Source of the DNA: an uncultured Capnocytophaga sp.
GTDB taxonomy: Bacteria > Bacteroidota > Bacteroidia > Flavobacteriales > Flavobacteriaceae
Direction of reading: 5' to 3'
Length of the DNA stretch: 6,986 nt
Assembly (NCBI GenBank): GCA_915070235.1
Contig: CAJZFM010000112.1
Location: 1 to 6,986, forward strand
The position numbers and the translations under genes are program-made. The notes beneath the pieces were generated by a model. The model did no database searches. It saw only the letters and a program-made list of their open reading frames with translations, and was not told the origin of the DNA. The number at the start of each line of letters is the position of its first letter. The stretch's first letter is position 1. Positions 6,951 to 6,986 of the stretch are shown here, piece after piece.

Positions 6951-6984
6951 AAAAAAGAGGTAAATCACAGAGAATTTACCTCTT
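6951..6984 (-). terminator. Hairpin plus T-run just upstream of the capA-like start
   Basis: Bases 6955-6965 and 6974-6984 form an 11-bp perfect stem (arm AAGAGGTAAAT) with an 8-nt loop. Read on the minus strand it is followed by six T residues (6956-6951, partly in the stem), the form of a rho-independent terminator. It could end a leftward gene lying beyond the right edge. It stands only 13 nt before the capA-like ATG, leaving no room for a separate promoter after it, so it could also be a leader attenuator. No TAnnTTTG match is visible between it and the start codon. Confidence 0.6.
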
Positions 6985-6986
6985 AT

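Noticed and set aside
1..6986. A novel defence, toxin or mobile system
   Set aside because: All long frames but the left-edge lipoprotein fit known families. There are no transposases, integrases, nucleases, toxin-antitoxin pairs, target-site duplications or RNA genes visible.

Overview
The window looks like a chromosomal segment of a Bacteroidota bacterium, most likely a flavobacterium; Capnocytophaga is my best guess, from protein style and the low-to-moderate GC, not from a search. Supporting signs are a match to the Bacteroidota -7 promoter element TAnnTTTG on each strand of the one divergent intergenic region, A-rich rather than Shine-Dalgarno start contexts, and a lipoprotein signal with an LGAC lipobox.

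Layout. A leftward gene group covers 1-2494: rbfA (ribosome maturation factor), a LolC/LolE/FtsX-type ABC permease 4 nt downstream, and a lipoprotein of unknown function that runs off the left edge. A divergent promoter region (2495-2612) separates it from a rightward group covering 2613-5757: a DUF2461 protein, the branched-chain amino acid carrier BrnQ, and the biotin enzyme BioF, whose GTG start lies inside the end of brnQ. A strong AT-rich hairpin sits between the converging ends of bioF and a leftward CapA-like secreted metallophosphatase gene (5804-6937), which carries a heptad repeat behind its signal peptide. A second hairpin with a T-run lies just upstream of the CapA start, at the right edge.

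How the genes fit together. The left group pairs a cytoplasmic ribosome factor with an inner-membrane permease and a lipoprotein; the permease and lipoprotein may be linked through lipoprotein or envelope handling, but that is inference. The right group joins amino acid uptake and biotin synthesis without an obvious single pathway. The CapA-like protein acts outside the cytoplasm and appears to be a separate unit.

No mobile element, CRISPR array, RNA gene or defence/toxin cassette is visible. The region is mostly ordinary housekeeping and accessory metabolism. The points worth a second look are the CapA heptad repeat, the two hairpins, the non-ATG starts, and the unidentified lipoprotein.
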